NCBI GenBank assembly: GCA_003427395.1
Contig: BFEA01000629.1
Coordinates: 325,957 to 371,708 of the forward strand
Direction: 5' to 3'
Length of the DNA stretch: 45,752 bases
Source of the DNA: Chara braunii
Taxonomy: Eukaryota; Streptophyta; Charophyceae; Charales; Characeae
A program made the translations under genes and the position numbers. Of this stretch, positions 1 through 10,758 are shown piece by piece (within the stretch, counting starts at the first letter, position 1; every line of letters starts with the position of its first letter). The notes beneath the pieces are model-generated. The model saw only the letters and a list, made by a program, of their open reading frames with translations, ran no database searches and was not told the origin of the DNA.

Positions 1-16
1 ATAAATGGATACACAG

Positions 17-96
<80 letters not shown>

Positions 97-116
97 ACAG
101 ATAGATAGATAAACAG

Positions 117-148
<32 letters not shown>

Positions 149-191
149 ATAGACAGATAGATAGATAGATTGATAGATAGATAGATGAGTA

Positions 192-237
<46 letters not shown>

Positions 238-272
238 CTGATTGATAGATTGATAGATTGATAGATAGATAG
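1..272. repeat. GATA/GATT tetranucleotide microsatellite
   Basis: The stretch is almost pure (GATA)n with scattered AAAT, ACAG and GAGA variants, changing near position 192 to (GATT)n and back to GATA at about 245. It reaches the window edge, so its true length is unknown. It has no coding content. Confidence 0.97.
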
Positions 273-560
273 AAGACTTCTACTACTTCTTTGTGGACGC
301 CTTCTTGAGCGTCGTTTGTTGTTACGTGAAAATGCATCATGCTCTTAGTTTGTTTTCTTACTTCTTTGCATCAGGCTTTTAGTTTCTAACGCGTTGCTTT
401 TCTTCGTTCGTAAATGCAGCTTGTACGCCTGCTGCATGCCTGAGCCGGTAGCTCGTGCGGAACAACAACATCGTGACGCACTTCGATTTTGTGACTCCAC
501 CCGTCGGCACGCCACATCCGGATCTGTCATTGTCTTTCCTGTCACGTCAGTATCTCGTGC
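273..560. other. Leader of the hAT relic, no gene seen
   Basis: This is ordinary mixed-composition DNA between the microsatellite and the first hAT-like reading frame. I looked for a terminal inverted repeat matching the 3' flank at 4933-5060 and for an 8-bp target duplication and found neither. The 5' end of the element may have been lost into the microsatellite. Confidence 0.5.
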
Positions 561-1342
561 ATGATGGCTGCGGCGAGTAGACGTCGTTTGGGCACCACCT
601 ATCCCGCCTTCGATCCTCTGCCAGAATGGAAACAAGCGGACTTGAAGCGTTTGCATGTAGTGTTGGAGTGGATTGAGAGGGGTCAGGACCACGTTTTAGT
701 TGGTGGCGGCAACTTCTTGATGCGGTGTCGCCCGTGCGACGAGGTGTTTTTCTGGTTCCAGATCCAGAGGAGTCGAGCACTTCACAAAACAAAAAGCACA
801 CTGCCACGACGAACCGGTGAGATCTTGTGGCGATTGCAGCGGGGAGGGGTGACGCTTAAGGACCCGCTTTCACAGAGATTGACCGCGGAGCATGCGCATC
901 CGTTGGAGGGGGCGATGGCTATGGATGACATGTATGGAGGCGAAGGTGGTGTCCTGCCGGATGAGCCTGTCACACAGACACAGGTCCCTGCCATAGAACA
1001 GGGCAGAGGTGATGCAGATGATCGTGCCGAGGAGCGTCCAGTGCGTACACGTGATTCAGATGATAGGCGCGACCACTTGCGGTCACTCGTCGGTATGACG
1101 GCTCCAACTGCTGGGGGAGGGGCGACAACGACTCCTGGGAGCCAAGTTGCATCCACAAATGTGGCATTGAGAGTGAGACAGTCGACCTTGGATCCTTTCA
1201 TAGGGAACAAGGTGCAGAAGGATCTCGATCGTCTCCTGGCACTTGCCATGTATCAAGGCGGTGTTTCCTTCAACTGGCTGCGGTTGAAGGAGACGCAGGA
1301 TTACTGGGATTACATTGTCACACTCTTGTGTCCATCCATCCA
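561..1342 (+). pseudogene. hAT relic: N-terminal part with possible degenerate BED finger
   Basis: The frame starts MMAAASRRR. Around residues 45-75 it has a Cys-x2-Cys pair (MRCRPC) and a histidine about 20 residues later (RALHK), the place where hAT proteins carry a BED zinc finger. The last histidine/cysteine ligand is not clear, so this may be a dead finger. A low-complexity linker of about 100 residues follows, and then RLLALAMYQGGVSFNWLRL, which matches the usual entry to the DUF659 region (small residues, then GI/VPFN). The frame leaves the hAT alignment in a CCATCCATCCAT tract at about 1331-1342, where slippage is the likely cause. Confidence 0.65.
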
Positions 1343-2393
1343 TTGTGCCAGTGTCACGACTGCTAACATACGAGGGAGTCCGGACAAGGATGCTGGACAT
1401 TATCTACCACGAGGTCGCGGCACTCATTGCCCCGAAGAAGGCAAAGTGAGCGGACACCGGATGCACGTTGATGACGGACGGGGCAACGGACCAGAGGAAC
1501 AAGCCCGTCATGAACTTCATAGCGGCAGGGTAGTCTGGACCGGTACTCATTCATACCATCGACATCTCACACAGGGACAAGACAGGCGTCAGTTTAGCGG
1601 ACATATGGGAGAGTGTCATACGAGATGACGTTGGGGTCGACAATGTGAATGCGATTTGCACTGATAATGCGGAGGTCATGAAGGCGGCGGCCAATGTTCT
1701 GCAGTCCCACCCTGACCCTGCCATTGCACGCATACCTTGGATCCCATGCGCAACACATTGCCTGAGCTTGCTGCTGAGAGAAATTGCTGCACAACCTTGG
1801 GCTAGATTGGTCATGAAGCAAGCACACAAGTTAGTGAAGTTCATGAGAAACAAACAGAGGGTGCTCGCGCTGCATCGAGGCACGGAGCATGCTCTGGACC
1901 TCAGGCGACTGGCGGATACTCGCTTCGGGAATGCTTTCATGATGTTGGAGAGGTTGTGGGCACATAGGTTCATGCTTGACGAGGTGGTGTCATCGGATAA
2001 GTGGAGACGTGCACGATGGGCCGGCGATGCACGGACTGACGAGTCGGAGGTCCGCAGACTGTGTAGATCTGATTTATGGTGGCAGCAGGTGAAGAGAGTG
2101 ATGGACGTCATGGTGCCGTGTTACAATTTCCTCAGGGACATGGATCGTGACGGGTCGTCACCGCCCGGTTTGTGGGATTTGCAGTCAATCCTTGAGAGGA
2201 AGATTGATGCGCTGCAGTTGGAGGAGCGTGAGAGGGAGGCTGTCATGGAAATTGTGGCGGACAGGTGCGCGATGATGCGTCAGCCTGCCCATGCTGCAAC
2301 TTATTTGTTGGACCCTCGTCGGCGTGACGTGACTTTGTTGCTGGATCGCTCGGTCCCCGTTGTGCAAAGCGCACTCGACCACTTGCACACACC
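1343..2393 (+). pseudogene. hAT relic: DUF659-like catalytic region
   Basis: After the first frameshift the reading continues in the next frame with RLLTYEGVRTRMLD, then TGA at 1447, then TGCTLMTDGATDQRN, which is the DUF659 GCSxxxDGWTD motif with the Trp replaced by Ala. TAG at 1531 interrupts MNFIAAG and SGPVLIHTID. The frame is then open from 1534: NAICTDNAEVMKAA corresponds to the DNA-binding/catalytic VVTDNAANYxxA block, and RIPWIPCATHCLSLLL to the classic PWxPCxAHCLNLLL block. The HCLSLLL helix and the following R-rich helices are intact. The frame is lost in CACACACC at about 2386-2393. Confidence 0.85.
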
Positions 2394-2864
2394 TTGGGCG
2401 GGAACTGGGGGGCGGATGAGATGCACACACTTTGGGAGGCTTTGTGGAGTTTCCACTGTGACGATCCGCATTACTGGCCGGAGCATGGACCTCACTCGTG
2501 GGATCAGTTCGCCACTCGGGATGCAAAATCGAAGACCATGCACCCAGCGTCGTGGTGGGAGCTTCACGGCGACCGTTTCCCAAAGTTGCAAGATAGTGCG
2601 AAGAAGGTGTTTGGCATGTGGTCCACAGCGACTCCTTGCGAGCGCAATTGGGCGACCCACGACTTCATACACACGAAGAGGCGCAACAACCTTTCTGCGC
2701 AGAGTGTTGAGAAACTCGTGTTCGTTCACTGGAACATGCAACTTCTCAATGCGAGCAGGCAGCCGGATAGTCGTTATATCGACGTGTGGGCGGATATGGT
2801 CGAGGATCCCCCGGAGGAGATAAACGACGCAGATGTCATCCCCACAGACGTGGGCGAGGAGTAG
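2394..2864 (+). pseudogene. hAT relic: C-terminal dimerisation region
   Basis: This is the conserved hAT dimerisation domain in a third frame. It carries MHPASWWELHGDRFPKLQ (the DPxxWW block), STATPCERNWATHDFIHTKR (the SxxCERNWSTFxxIHTKRRNRL block) and KLVFVHWNMQLL (the LVFVHYNxRL block). Spacing is normal for hATs. TAG at 2862 would be a plausible natural end, but the same frame carries on with few stops for 1.9 kb. No active-site conclusion is possible from this part. Confidence 0.88.
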
Positions 2865-4932
2865 GAGCACATGGATCAGGTTAACCGTCGCAAGGATGGT
2901 CATAACTGGAGGATATCTGTATCGGTGGATGATCGTGTGACAGATGATGAGTCCCCATGACAAGATGCAGTGTGGATGCACCGCGAAACGATGAAGCATG
3001 CGCAGGCGGATAGGGGCAAAGGGAAGGCGGTCGCAGAGGACCAGCACAATATTATGGATGAGTGGGCGACATAGGACCCTCACACAGACTTCGACTCCTA
3101 CGTGGATGGCAGTTTCCAGACAGTGAGGACCCTCTGAAGCAGGGCGGGAGGTCACATTGATGTGGAGGGTCTATTGGTGAGAGACGATGCAGAGGAAGAG
3201 AACATCCAGCTCGGCCACAAGGACATCCTTGCGTCACCTTCACATCCACGGGCGACAGAGATCGGGTCATCAGGCACCGCGAGAGCACAACGCCTCGTTC
3301 GTTCAGAGTCTTCTCATCATGAGGCGCCAGTCACCGTCAATTCCATAGGTCTGGAGGCACATGCTTCTGCCACGACAGGGTCCCTTGCTTGCACCGGCAA
3401 CGTGCGGGGGACGAACGGGTCTTCAAAGGCTGTCGTGCACTATGGTGCGGTGCACGGGGCAGAGCAGAGGCTGCAGGATAGCATGGGTGATAGGTCTGCT
3501 CATGCAACGGAGCAAAGGCCACAACACAGGGATAGGGTGGAGAAGGTGGTAGAGCAGCATGCAAAGCGTTCAGGGGTCGGACAGACTGTCGTACAGACGG
3601 TGGATAAGAGAGTGGACGAGGTAGTACAGGACTTGACGGGACAGAGGGTTGAGGAGAGGGTGGATCATAGTGCAGATCGGAGATTGGATGAGAGAGCACA
3701 CCCGCTGGATAGGGAGGGCATTCGTCCCATGGTCGTGCAGACTGCAGAGCAGCGTGTGGGGGTGGGTTTGGCCGCGATAGTGGAGCAGAGGGCGGAGCAG
3801 AGGGCGGAGCAGAGGGTACATCCATGTGCTGCCTTAGGTGTAGATCCTAGGGTGGAGCAGAGGGTGGAGCAGAGGGTGGAGCAGAGGGTGGAAGTTAGGG
3901 TGGATGTTAGTGTGGAGCACGACGTCGACCAGGGGAGATCAGACATCGTTCGCGAGAGAGTGGGCGAGAGGATTGACGAGAGTGTCGTCGGAGATGAGGG
4001 CGGTGTGATGGTGGAGGGGAGGGTAGAGGATAGGGATAGGGAACCCCCGCAGGAGAGTAGTGCACGAGACATCGCACTCACCGGAGCTTCGTTCTACGGG
4101 ATTCTCCCGCTACCCCCATGTGCCGCACAGTCCTCGCAGGGGGTGGATCTTGGTTTGCTTGGCATGTCGTCACCACATCGCGTGGCACCTCAGGAGGGGG
4201 GATCTAGAGGGGTCATGGGTGGTGTCGACCACGGATCCAGCCAGGCGACACAGGGAGGAAGACGCAGCCTGTTATTTACGAGTCACGTACCCTCGACCAG
4301 TCTTGCAGGCATACCGCCGCGACCCGGACCAGGAGCCATCCATTCACCCCACTCATCCACGCTCAGTGGGGGCTCTAGTCTTCCCACGTCAGCACGACCG
4401 TCATCATCCAGGACGATTTGCACGACCATGCGCAGTCCACTTGGGATGCCCCCGCTTCCGCCCCGACGACCATCAGCCATCCGCGATAATGTCAAGACGA
4501 GTCGTGCCGGCAGGAAGAGGAGACAGAGGGAGGACGATGGAGACGAGGATCCACCCCCCTCACGCCCCAAAGCAGGCACCGGTCGAGCACGTGGCCACCC
4601 ACGTGGCTCGGGCAGAGGACGAGGCAAGCAACAATCATGGGCGCTGAGTGCACTGGGGGATGCTGATGTAGAGACTGCTTATCTTAGGGAGGGGATCGCT
4701 GCAGGCGGCGGTGTCTCCGGCGGTATCCGTACTAGATCTCAAGCCGCCCGCAGAGAGAGGCAGAAAACCTCTTCTCGCGTGTTTGTTCGACGATGATCCT
4801 GATCGTGATGATCACGGCAACACATCGGATGAGATGTCCGACATTGACTACGCGGACAAGACTCGTCACAGGGGTCAGGCTGAGGGAGGAGATGATGACA
4901 GCTCCGATGGAACTGGGGACATGGCAGATTAG
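2865..4932 (+). pseudogene. hAT relic or adjoining ORF: Arg/Glu repeat tail with acidic end
   Basis: The dimerisation frame continues through stops at 2958, 3072 and 3135 into a 544-residue open stretch (3162-4796). Residues from about 120 to 280 are built from four-residue periods of the type V-E-Q-R, perfect at DNA level as 12-bp units GTGGAGCAGAGG at about 3850-3890, and likely helical. Next comes a Ser/Pro/Gly-rich part, then basic clusters (RAGRKRRQRE, RARGHPRGSGRGRGKQQ). Near 4785 a frameshift leads to an acidic end (LFDDDPDRDDHGNTSDEMS) stopping at 4932. The mix resembles a nuclear, disordered, chromatin- or nucleic-acid-binding tail; that role is inference. Confidence 0.5.
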
Positions 4933-5056
4933 AGGGATGTCGTGTCGCCGAGTTCATTCTTTTGCGTGCATGGGGAGTTGTGGCATAGTGGGTCTCAAGA
5001 GGTGGATGCAATGTGCATTTGTTGAGTGAGAGTGGAGCATCGGTCGCAGCCATCGC

Positions 5057-5063
<7 letters not shown>
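4933..5063. other. 3' flank of the hAT relic, no gene
   Basis: This is a short unique sequence between the acidic end of the relic and the GA microsatellite. No inverted repeat to the 5' flank was seen. Confidence 0.4.

Positions 5064-5132
<69 letters not shown>
5064..5132. repeat. (GA)n microsatellite
   Basis: About 34 uninterrupted GA units. It opens a reading frame on both strands (Arg-Glu or Ser-Leu runs), but these are artefacts of the repeat. Confidence 0.98.
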
Positions 5133-5135
<3 letters not shown>

Positions 5136-5261
5136 CGTTGTTGCACTCTATTTGCTGCACTGGTAATGCGTTGCTTCTGTTTCTGTCTCATTCCCTCGTC
5201 GAACTTGAATCCGCATCAGCGATCTGCAACTTTGTTCAACGAATGCATTTATCGATATAAC

Positions 5262-5393
5262 TTGTGTGCATGTGTTTGTGTCTCTGTGTGGGAATGTGTG
5301 TATGTGTGCTCACGTGCATGTCACTGTGTGTATTTGTGTGTGGATAGAATGTGTGTGTGTGTCTGTGTGTGTGTGTGTGTGTATGCCGCTGTC
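5262..5393. repeat. Imperfect (GT)n tract
   Basis: Mostly TG dinucleotides with interruptions (CATGTG, TCTGTG), the purest part being 5350-5392. Confidence 0.93.
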
Positions 5394-6555
5394 ACTGCAG
5401 CTATTGCATCTGCTGGAACGGATGGTCACACGCTGCGTCAGACGAAGCAGCTGCAGTCGCTGCATGTGCAACATTTTCTGACTGCAACAGCAGTTCCCCA
5501 AGCAATGCCCCCCCCCCCCCAACACCCCACCATCACACCTCTACAAGGAAGATGAGCAAAGCGAACTTCAGCAATCACACAGCATCACTTATATGAGTCC
5601 AGATAGTCATGACCTCGAACCAAAATAGCATTGCAACACGAGTTCACCAAAGAAGAGAACAGCAATAGTTCATAATTGACAATGTCCTTGTAGTCTCATC
5701 ATCAACTCAGAACCAATGTTGAGTCCTATCTGCCACTCGACGCCCAGCTACTCATGGCATATCCTATCTAGCCTATACTACGTAATGCAAATGATGACGA
5801 CAACAGCCTCAACGAAGTACGAGCATCAAGCGGCCAATGCCGCAAGCTTCAAGCCCCAGGTAAGTCTCTCGCTTGAACTCTCAACCCCGATCCTCACCGC
5901 ACAGATGCCACTTCCACCCAAGAACCACCTTGCGCCACACCCAGCTATCAGCGGAGCAGCTCAGCTATAGCTGCCCACTCCTTTCCTGCTCGCCCGTGAG
6001 CGCGTAGGTGTCTGCCAGCCAACTAGTGCAGCAGCGCTTGCGCAGCATGCAACCAGCACCCGAATGCCAAATGCGAAGGCAGACCCTTTGCTATATCGAA
6101 AAGGCCTGCCTGCTTGTTGTCCCATGCAGACGCTGGGCCTGTACCTAGAAACTTTTGGTAGGCCCCGGTAGGCTGAGGCCCAGTCCACCAAGCTCAGGCC
6201 TTGTGCCTGGGTTAGTTGCAGGTGCCCAATTGTCAAAGTCTGTGTGAGGCACATTTCCCATATCCAGCCGAGGGCCTAACTTTGATACATGCAAACAGGA
6301 GGCCCCGGGCGTGGGTTCTTTCAACCAACTGGCGCTGCGCAACTGCCTGAATTTCCTTGACTTGCGTGGTGGCCGAAACAAAGGCCTACAGGGCCTTGTC
6401 GTGCCTGCCTTCACTTAGGGCGGTCGACGGTCTGCATAACAGGGCCAAAGTGAAGGCAGGCACCTCCCTCTCACAATATGAATTTATTTTTCGGTTTTGC
6501 TCTAAACACCCTGAAATTTTTTTTGGGGGTTCCCCTAGTTGTGCGCAGAACTCCT

Positions 6556-6588
<33 letters not shown>

Positions 6589-6598
6589 CAAAAATGCA
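5394..6598. other. No gene recognised; poly-C and poly-T tracts
   Basis: The stretch includes a run of C at 5509-5520, a segment at about 6150-6430 rich in GGCC and AGGCCT words, and about 30 T at 6557-6586. Open frames here are short, disagree between strands and show no protein family. The poly-T could be the tail of a - strand retroposed sequence, but no flanking duplication was found. Confidence 0.5.
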
Positions 6599-6620
6599 GT
6601 TGTCCGATTTTCCGGACAAC
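6599..6620. repeat. Perfect 8-bp hairpin
   Basis: GTTGTCCG (6599-6606) and CGGACAAC (6613-6620) are perfect complements around a 6-nt loop. A second, smaller CTCC/GGAG palindrome cluster follows at 6630-6665. Function unknown. Confidence 0.7.
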
Positions 6621-8218
6621 TCCCCCCTGACCGTCTCCCGGAGACGTCCGGGGGAAACGTCTCCCGATCAGACAGCTCGCAGCCTAGAAAAAAACTTAAT
6701 TTAAAAGTTAAAATTTGTATGCATACGTGCGATAAATCGTAAACGCAATGTCCAAATTAAATGCTACGAGCCAAGTTAAGATTGAAGTACATCTAAATTA
6801 AATGTTACGAGCCGCCAAAATCTAAACTTTCAAAAACGCTATCATTTAGACAAGCATCTACAAGCGTCCCCGCTTCCCATAAGAACCAAACCGTATAAGG
6901 CATTCATTGACGACTTGAAAGCAAGGGTTTGTGATTGTCCCTTCGTCGCCACGTTCGAGAACACTGAAATGTATTTTATCTTTCCAAACCCACAAACACC
7001 TGCCAAGGACTTACCGATTGCTTCAGGCACACAACATATCACTTGCTCTACCTCATGTCACTTGTCAATCTCATCAATTTGACCGATAATCTCCAAATCT
7101 GACTGTCCGATCTCGTAGAGAAGGAGCATATTGCTCATATTGCGCCCATTGATTTGAAGCTCGTTGCAAGAAACAAGCACGACAACGTCTACCAAACTTC
7201 TCGTTCAGTTCAAACACGCCACAGACAACACTCTGCAGAAGTTAGAAACAGCCAAAGGCAACAGTACGCAACATTATGACACATCTTGCGGTCGAGTTCC
7301 AGCACCACACAATGGATAAAACTCCAAAAATGGATTGTAAGACGCATAGTCAAACAAGTCTTGTTTCAAGTTTGCGGACAACGCGCGAGGTAACCACGTG
7401 ACGTTCTCAAGGTGAAGGTAAAACCGCTTATTCTCTTCGTGTCAGAGTGCACACAGGGATGAAAGTTACCTGACACCGATGACATACTTTGACTAGGCTC
7501 CCCCACTCCATTGCGGAAGCAAACATGTACTTCTTATGCCATGGACATTTCCTTTGCAGGATCGCTCTATCTCATTCTGCCTCGGACCACACATCTAGAG
7601 GTCGTCAAGAACGGGGTGATACTCATCCACGGGTCGTTTTCGAACTCCATTGTCATCGGCCCGATAATTTTATCGTCGCCGCCCTCACCACATAATCTGT
7701 GTGTGCAAGTGTGAATGGGATACGGATAATCATGTCAACCGGCTATGACTCCTATCACACTCCCCACATCAGACATGACGTGCAAGACATTAAAAAAAAT
7801 AAATTGTTGGAAAAGTTGAACAATCGCCTTTACGATGAACTAAACTTCAAAAATTGCTTAACCATCACCCAACCATCTCATAAAAAACGTCCCAAGATCG
7901 TGGACAAATTCCGCCACGTTGTCCTACCGCCGGAATCATCGCAAAATTCACTAAGTTTAAAAATAATATGCTCCCTTCAAGGCTCCGTCTTTCTATAATG
8001 CACAAACCTCGCAATGATGGCTTACCACAATTAACCTCGTTTAAAAAGTCGTTTTCAAAAATCCTATTCGCTTATCTATCGGTCGGACTGGCAAGACCTA
8101 TAACGCGCACTTGTCGCTTTTGTCCGCTGCATTGACACTCCCTTCAGCAGATGAACTAAGATTTCCAAATGCAACTTCAACATTCAATCGAACATTGGAA
8201 GGGATGACAAGTCTAGTA
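6621..8218. other. AT-rich intergenic DNA, no recognised gene
   Basis: Only short frames occur, for example - strand 6842-7042 and + strand 7489-7998. None shows a motif I know, and neighbouring frames are equally open. It may be old transposon sequence. Confidence 0.4.
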
Positions 8219-8738
8219 CAACAGAAAAATTTTCCAGAATTAAATAATCATCCTAGAGTAAAATTACATTCTAAATTTTAAATTTTTACTCATGTTAAAA
8301 AATGTCATTCCAATTTTAAAATTTTTCGTCTTGCTTTAAAACTTTCCTTCCAAGAATGGGGGATCCCTTCTTATTTAAACAGCATGTTAGAGATGGAATG
8401 AAAGTTTGGATGAGTTCATGAAATATTTTAATTGGATTGTAATTCTAAGTAAGGATTTTCAGTCATAAATAGGTTGATCCAATCTAAATTAGAAACTATT
8501 TGTTGTAGTAGAATGAAAACCCTAATTAAAACATTTCATAAACTCGTTCAGACTTTCATTCCATCTTGAACAAATAGATGTAGTTGGAAGAGAAAGCTCA
8601 TATTTTGACGGGAACTTATCAAATTAAATTGAAAATTTAGAATTGGATGAACATGGAAATGATAATTTATAAATATCTAGAATTATTTTTTTATGGAATG
8701 TTTTAAAACTTCCATTTCTCGTACGAATTTTTCTGTTG
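8219..8738. mobile_element. TA-flanked foldback MITE, copy 1
   Basis: The element starts CAACAGAAAAATT and ends with the exact complement AATTTTTCTGTTG. TA dinucleotides sit directly outside (8217-8218 and 8739-8740), as expected for a TA target duplication. Inside is a second, longer inverted repeat: about 8396-8437 (GATGGAATGAAAGTTTGGAT...) against about 8523-8563 (...CAGACTTTCATTCCATC), so the centre can fold back. It has no coding capacity. A diverged second copy lies at 15284-15807. TA target plus short inverted repeats point to Tc1/mariner-type mobilisation, but the termini match no family I can name. Confidence 0.85.
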
Positions 8739-8819
8739 TAGTGAACGGTTTTATACCTCTGACCAGTCTCTCCCAACCAAAAGCGATCGAGTCGACATGT
8801 TGCTATTGTGTCTGGTCAG

Positions 8820-9824
8820 TCATCTTCCATTTTTTCTCCCATGTGTTATCATACAATTTTTGGACAAACTTTGCTCTCCAAGTCGGCACCCGGTATTCAA
8901 ATAGCACTTGAGATTCTGCGAATTTTTTTCACCAACCACCCGAGAAAGTGCTTTGCCAATCCAGATAGGCACGCCGCTAGACAGATCTTCGTCGGAGCGG
9001 TGAAGGATGAGAAAAGTGCGCACGTCAACATGTACGAGGGGGTCAAAACTGGTCTTCAGATGATCTTTTCTTCGTGCAACAAACAGGGGCTCCCTGTCGT
9101 CGATGTTAGCACTACTTGGAGAAGGTTGTTCATCGCTTTCCCGCAACCGTGGTCTTTGCCAAAAACTTTGTAGAGGTTGTGAGAAGAACCAGTTGGCGAT
9201 GATCTCGTCACCATGTTTAATAACCTCCTCCCAGTAAGACAAAGTCATTTCTCTCCTCCTTACCTCATGTTCGTCTTAAGTGCAACACGTTGATCGTCTG
9301 CTCTCTAGCCAATCGCAGAATCCAACACCATTTTTGCCATTATAATAGTCATTTTGAGGAAGCGGATTCACAGAAGGCGGGTAAAGAAACCACGAGGGAC
9401 TTGGGTAGCTTTCATCGGGGTTTCGATAAAACCAATAAATCGGACCTTCCTCGGACAACCAGTTGTCATCATCGCAAAACTCCATGTACACCATGACCGA
9501 ATTATCTCCAATCATAAAAAATTCTAGCAAATAGAGTTTTGAAATACCAATAATATCTGATACAATGGATGGATCTATTACACTTATCCAATCTGCTAGT
9601 GTATCGAGGAAAATGCATTTAAGAGACTTTTTGTGGGATTGCTCTATGAGCTCGTAGAACTTGTTCATGGTATAAGCGTCTAGGTCTTTCAATTTTTCAG
9701 AGAAAACTCTGAAAGTAGCATCAACGTCTGTATGGGTATGTCCCACCTGCATGTAACCTATTTCCACCTCTTGGAAAACTTTGAACTTAACCAATAGTGC
9801 ATCTAGCGCACCTCCCGCCAACAA
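8820..9824 (-). pseudogene. DUF7869-type relic: VGHTHTDVD core and C-terminal part
   Basis: The fragment opens without an ATG because the insertion removed its upstream context. Near its start is VEIGYMQVGHTHTDVDATF, the most conserved family motif; its His and Asp residues are candidates for metal binding. Further on are NKFYELIEQSHK and, after TAA at 9276, a C-terminal segment (TFLILHRSDEDLSSGVPIWI) that resembles the beta-rich, BAH-like end these proteins often have. That last comparison is from memory and weaker. Downstream lies TA-flanked MITE copy 1. Confidence 0.75.
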
Positions 9825-9838
9825 TTATCTGCTTGAAT

Positions 9839-10194
9839 GCGCAAAAAGGGTGGCAGTGGCTTCTCACTCTATAAATTCCCCCCGGAGGCGGTCATTCGCG
9901 ACCACGAAAGCGGTCCGCGGCCATTAAAAAAATAAAAAATAAATAAAAAAAATAAAAAAATTTCATGAAGTATGTAGCACCGTGTTCGTATTCGGGGGCG
10001 AACAAGAACATGTTCGCCCGAAACCGAACAAGCGCCAAAAACCCTCCGAACGCGAACAAACACAAAAAAAGGAAAACAAAAATCTCAGAAAAATTTAAAA
10101 AAAATATATGTGATGTCAAATAACCATACAAGCAAAGTTTGCCTTGGAGTCATGTTCAATATCGTAGCTTATGAAGAGTAAAAAATCAAAAAAC

Positions 10195-10227
<33 letters not shown>

Positions 10228-10739
10228 GGAAAAAAATAATGTTCCCCCGAACACGTTCATAAACTGTTCGAGCGAACGCGCGAACACGTTCGCGCGAACG
10301 TGAACGGGCACGAACATGTTCGCGCGAACATGAACGGGCGCGAACATGTTCGCTGTGCTACGCAGGTTATGGAAAAAAATATACCGAACAACATTTGCCT
10401 TCTAGTCATACCCAAAAACTTTACTTAATTTAAAATAAAAATACAGATAAGCTTTATTGTTTTTTCTTGAAAAAAAGGGAAAAAAAAACAGCTTTTGCCT
10501 AAGGAAAATTAGTTTTTGAATTTTAAAAATTCAAAGAAGAAGTCAAAAAATAAAATTACAAATTGCACAATTTAGATCTCGAAAATATCTACGACCCCAT
10601 CTTTTTTTTTTTTTTTTTCATGTTTTTAAGTATAAAACAATTCTTGAAAGTGTCAGCCGCACCGAACCGTGGCTAGAGCCGCGGCGGCCATGATCACGGC
10701 CGCCCTCCAAGTTTGACCCCGCGGCCGCGGGTGATACAT
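9839..10739 (-). mobile_element. ~900-bp insertion inside the DUF7869-type relic
   Basis: The insertion is bordered by a near-perfect direct repeat: AATTATCTGCTTGAAT at 9823-9838, and the same word with three extra bases at 10740-10758. Read on the - strand it begins TATCACCCGCGGCCGCGG, close to the terminus of the element at 26863-28400 (GTGACACCCGCGGCC). Inside are GC-rich ends with CGCGGCC words, A/T homopolymers (poly-T at about 10197-10225 and 10602-10618) and CGAACATGTTCG-type palindromes (10240-10350). It has no ORF. The 16-nt flanking repeat is long for a cut-and-paste element, so the exact target duplication is uncertain. Confidence 0.7.
10240..10350. repeat. GAACATGTTC/GAACGTTC palindrome cluster
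   Basis: CGAACATGTTCG, GTTCGCGCGAAC and close variants are repeated at least five times in 110 bases, each a palindrome. A looser cluster lies at 9984-10065. The cluster lies inside the 900-bp insertion. It could bind a dimeric protein or form cruciforms; neither can be shown here. Confidence 0.7.
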
Positions 10740-10758
10740 AATTATCGCTTGCTTGAAT

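Larger units (their letters stand above)
561..4932 (+). pseudogene. Decayed hAT-superfamily transposase with long repetitive tail
   Basis: This is one ancestral coding region, now broken. The order is N-terminal region, DUF659-like catalytic part, hAT C-terminal dimerisation region, and a low-complexity tail. hAT transposases cut and paste DNA transposons through an RNase H-like DDE fold and dimerise through the C-terminal domain. I see three frameshifts (about 1335, 2390 and 4785) and in-frame stops at 1447, 1531, 2862, 2958, 3072 and 3135. The stops at 2862-3135 lie in exactly the frame that joins the dimerisation domain to the tail, so the protein was either much longer than a usual hAT transposase (600-900 aa) or the tail is a second ORF that happens to be in phase. 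No terminal inverted repeats or target duplication were found. The family call is firm; the fusion with the tail is inference. Confidence 0.8.

Noticed and set aside
2301-3155. - strand open frame of 284 codons
   Set aside because: Antisense shadow of the hAT dimerisation region; no protein motif.
273-5063. Terminal inverted repeats of the hAT element
   Set aside because: I compared both flanks by eye and found no matching ends or 8-bp duplication.
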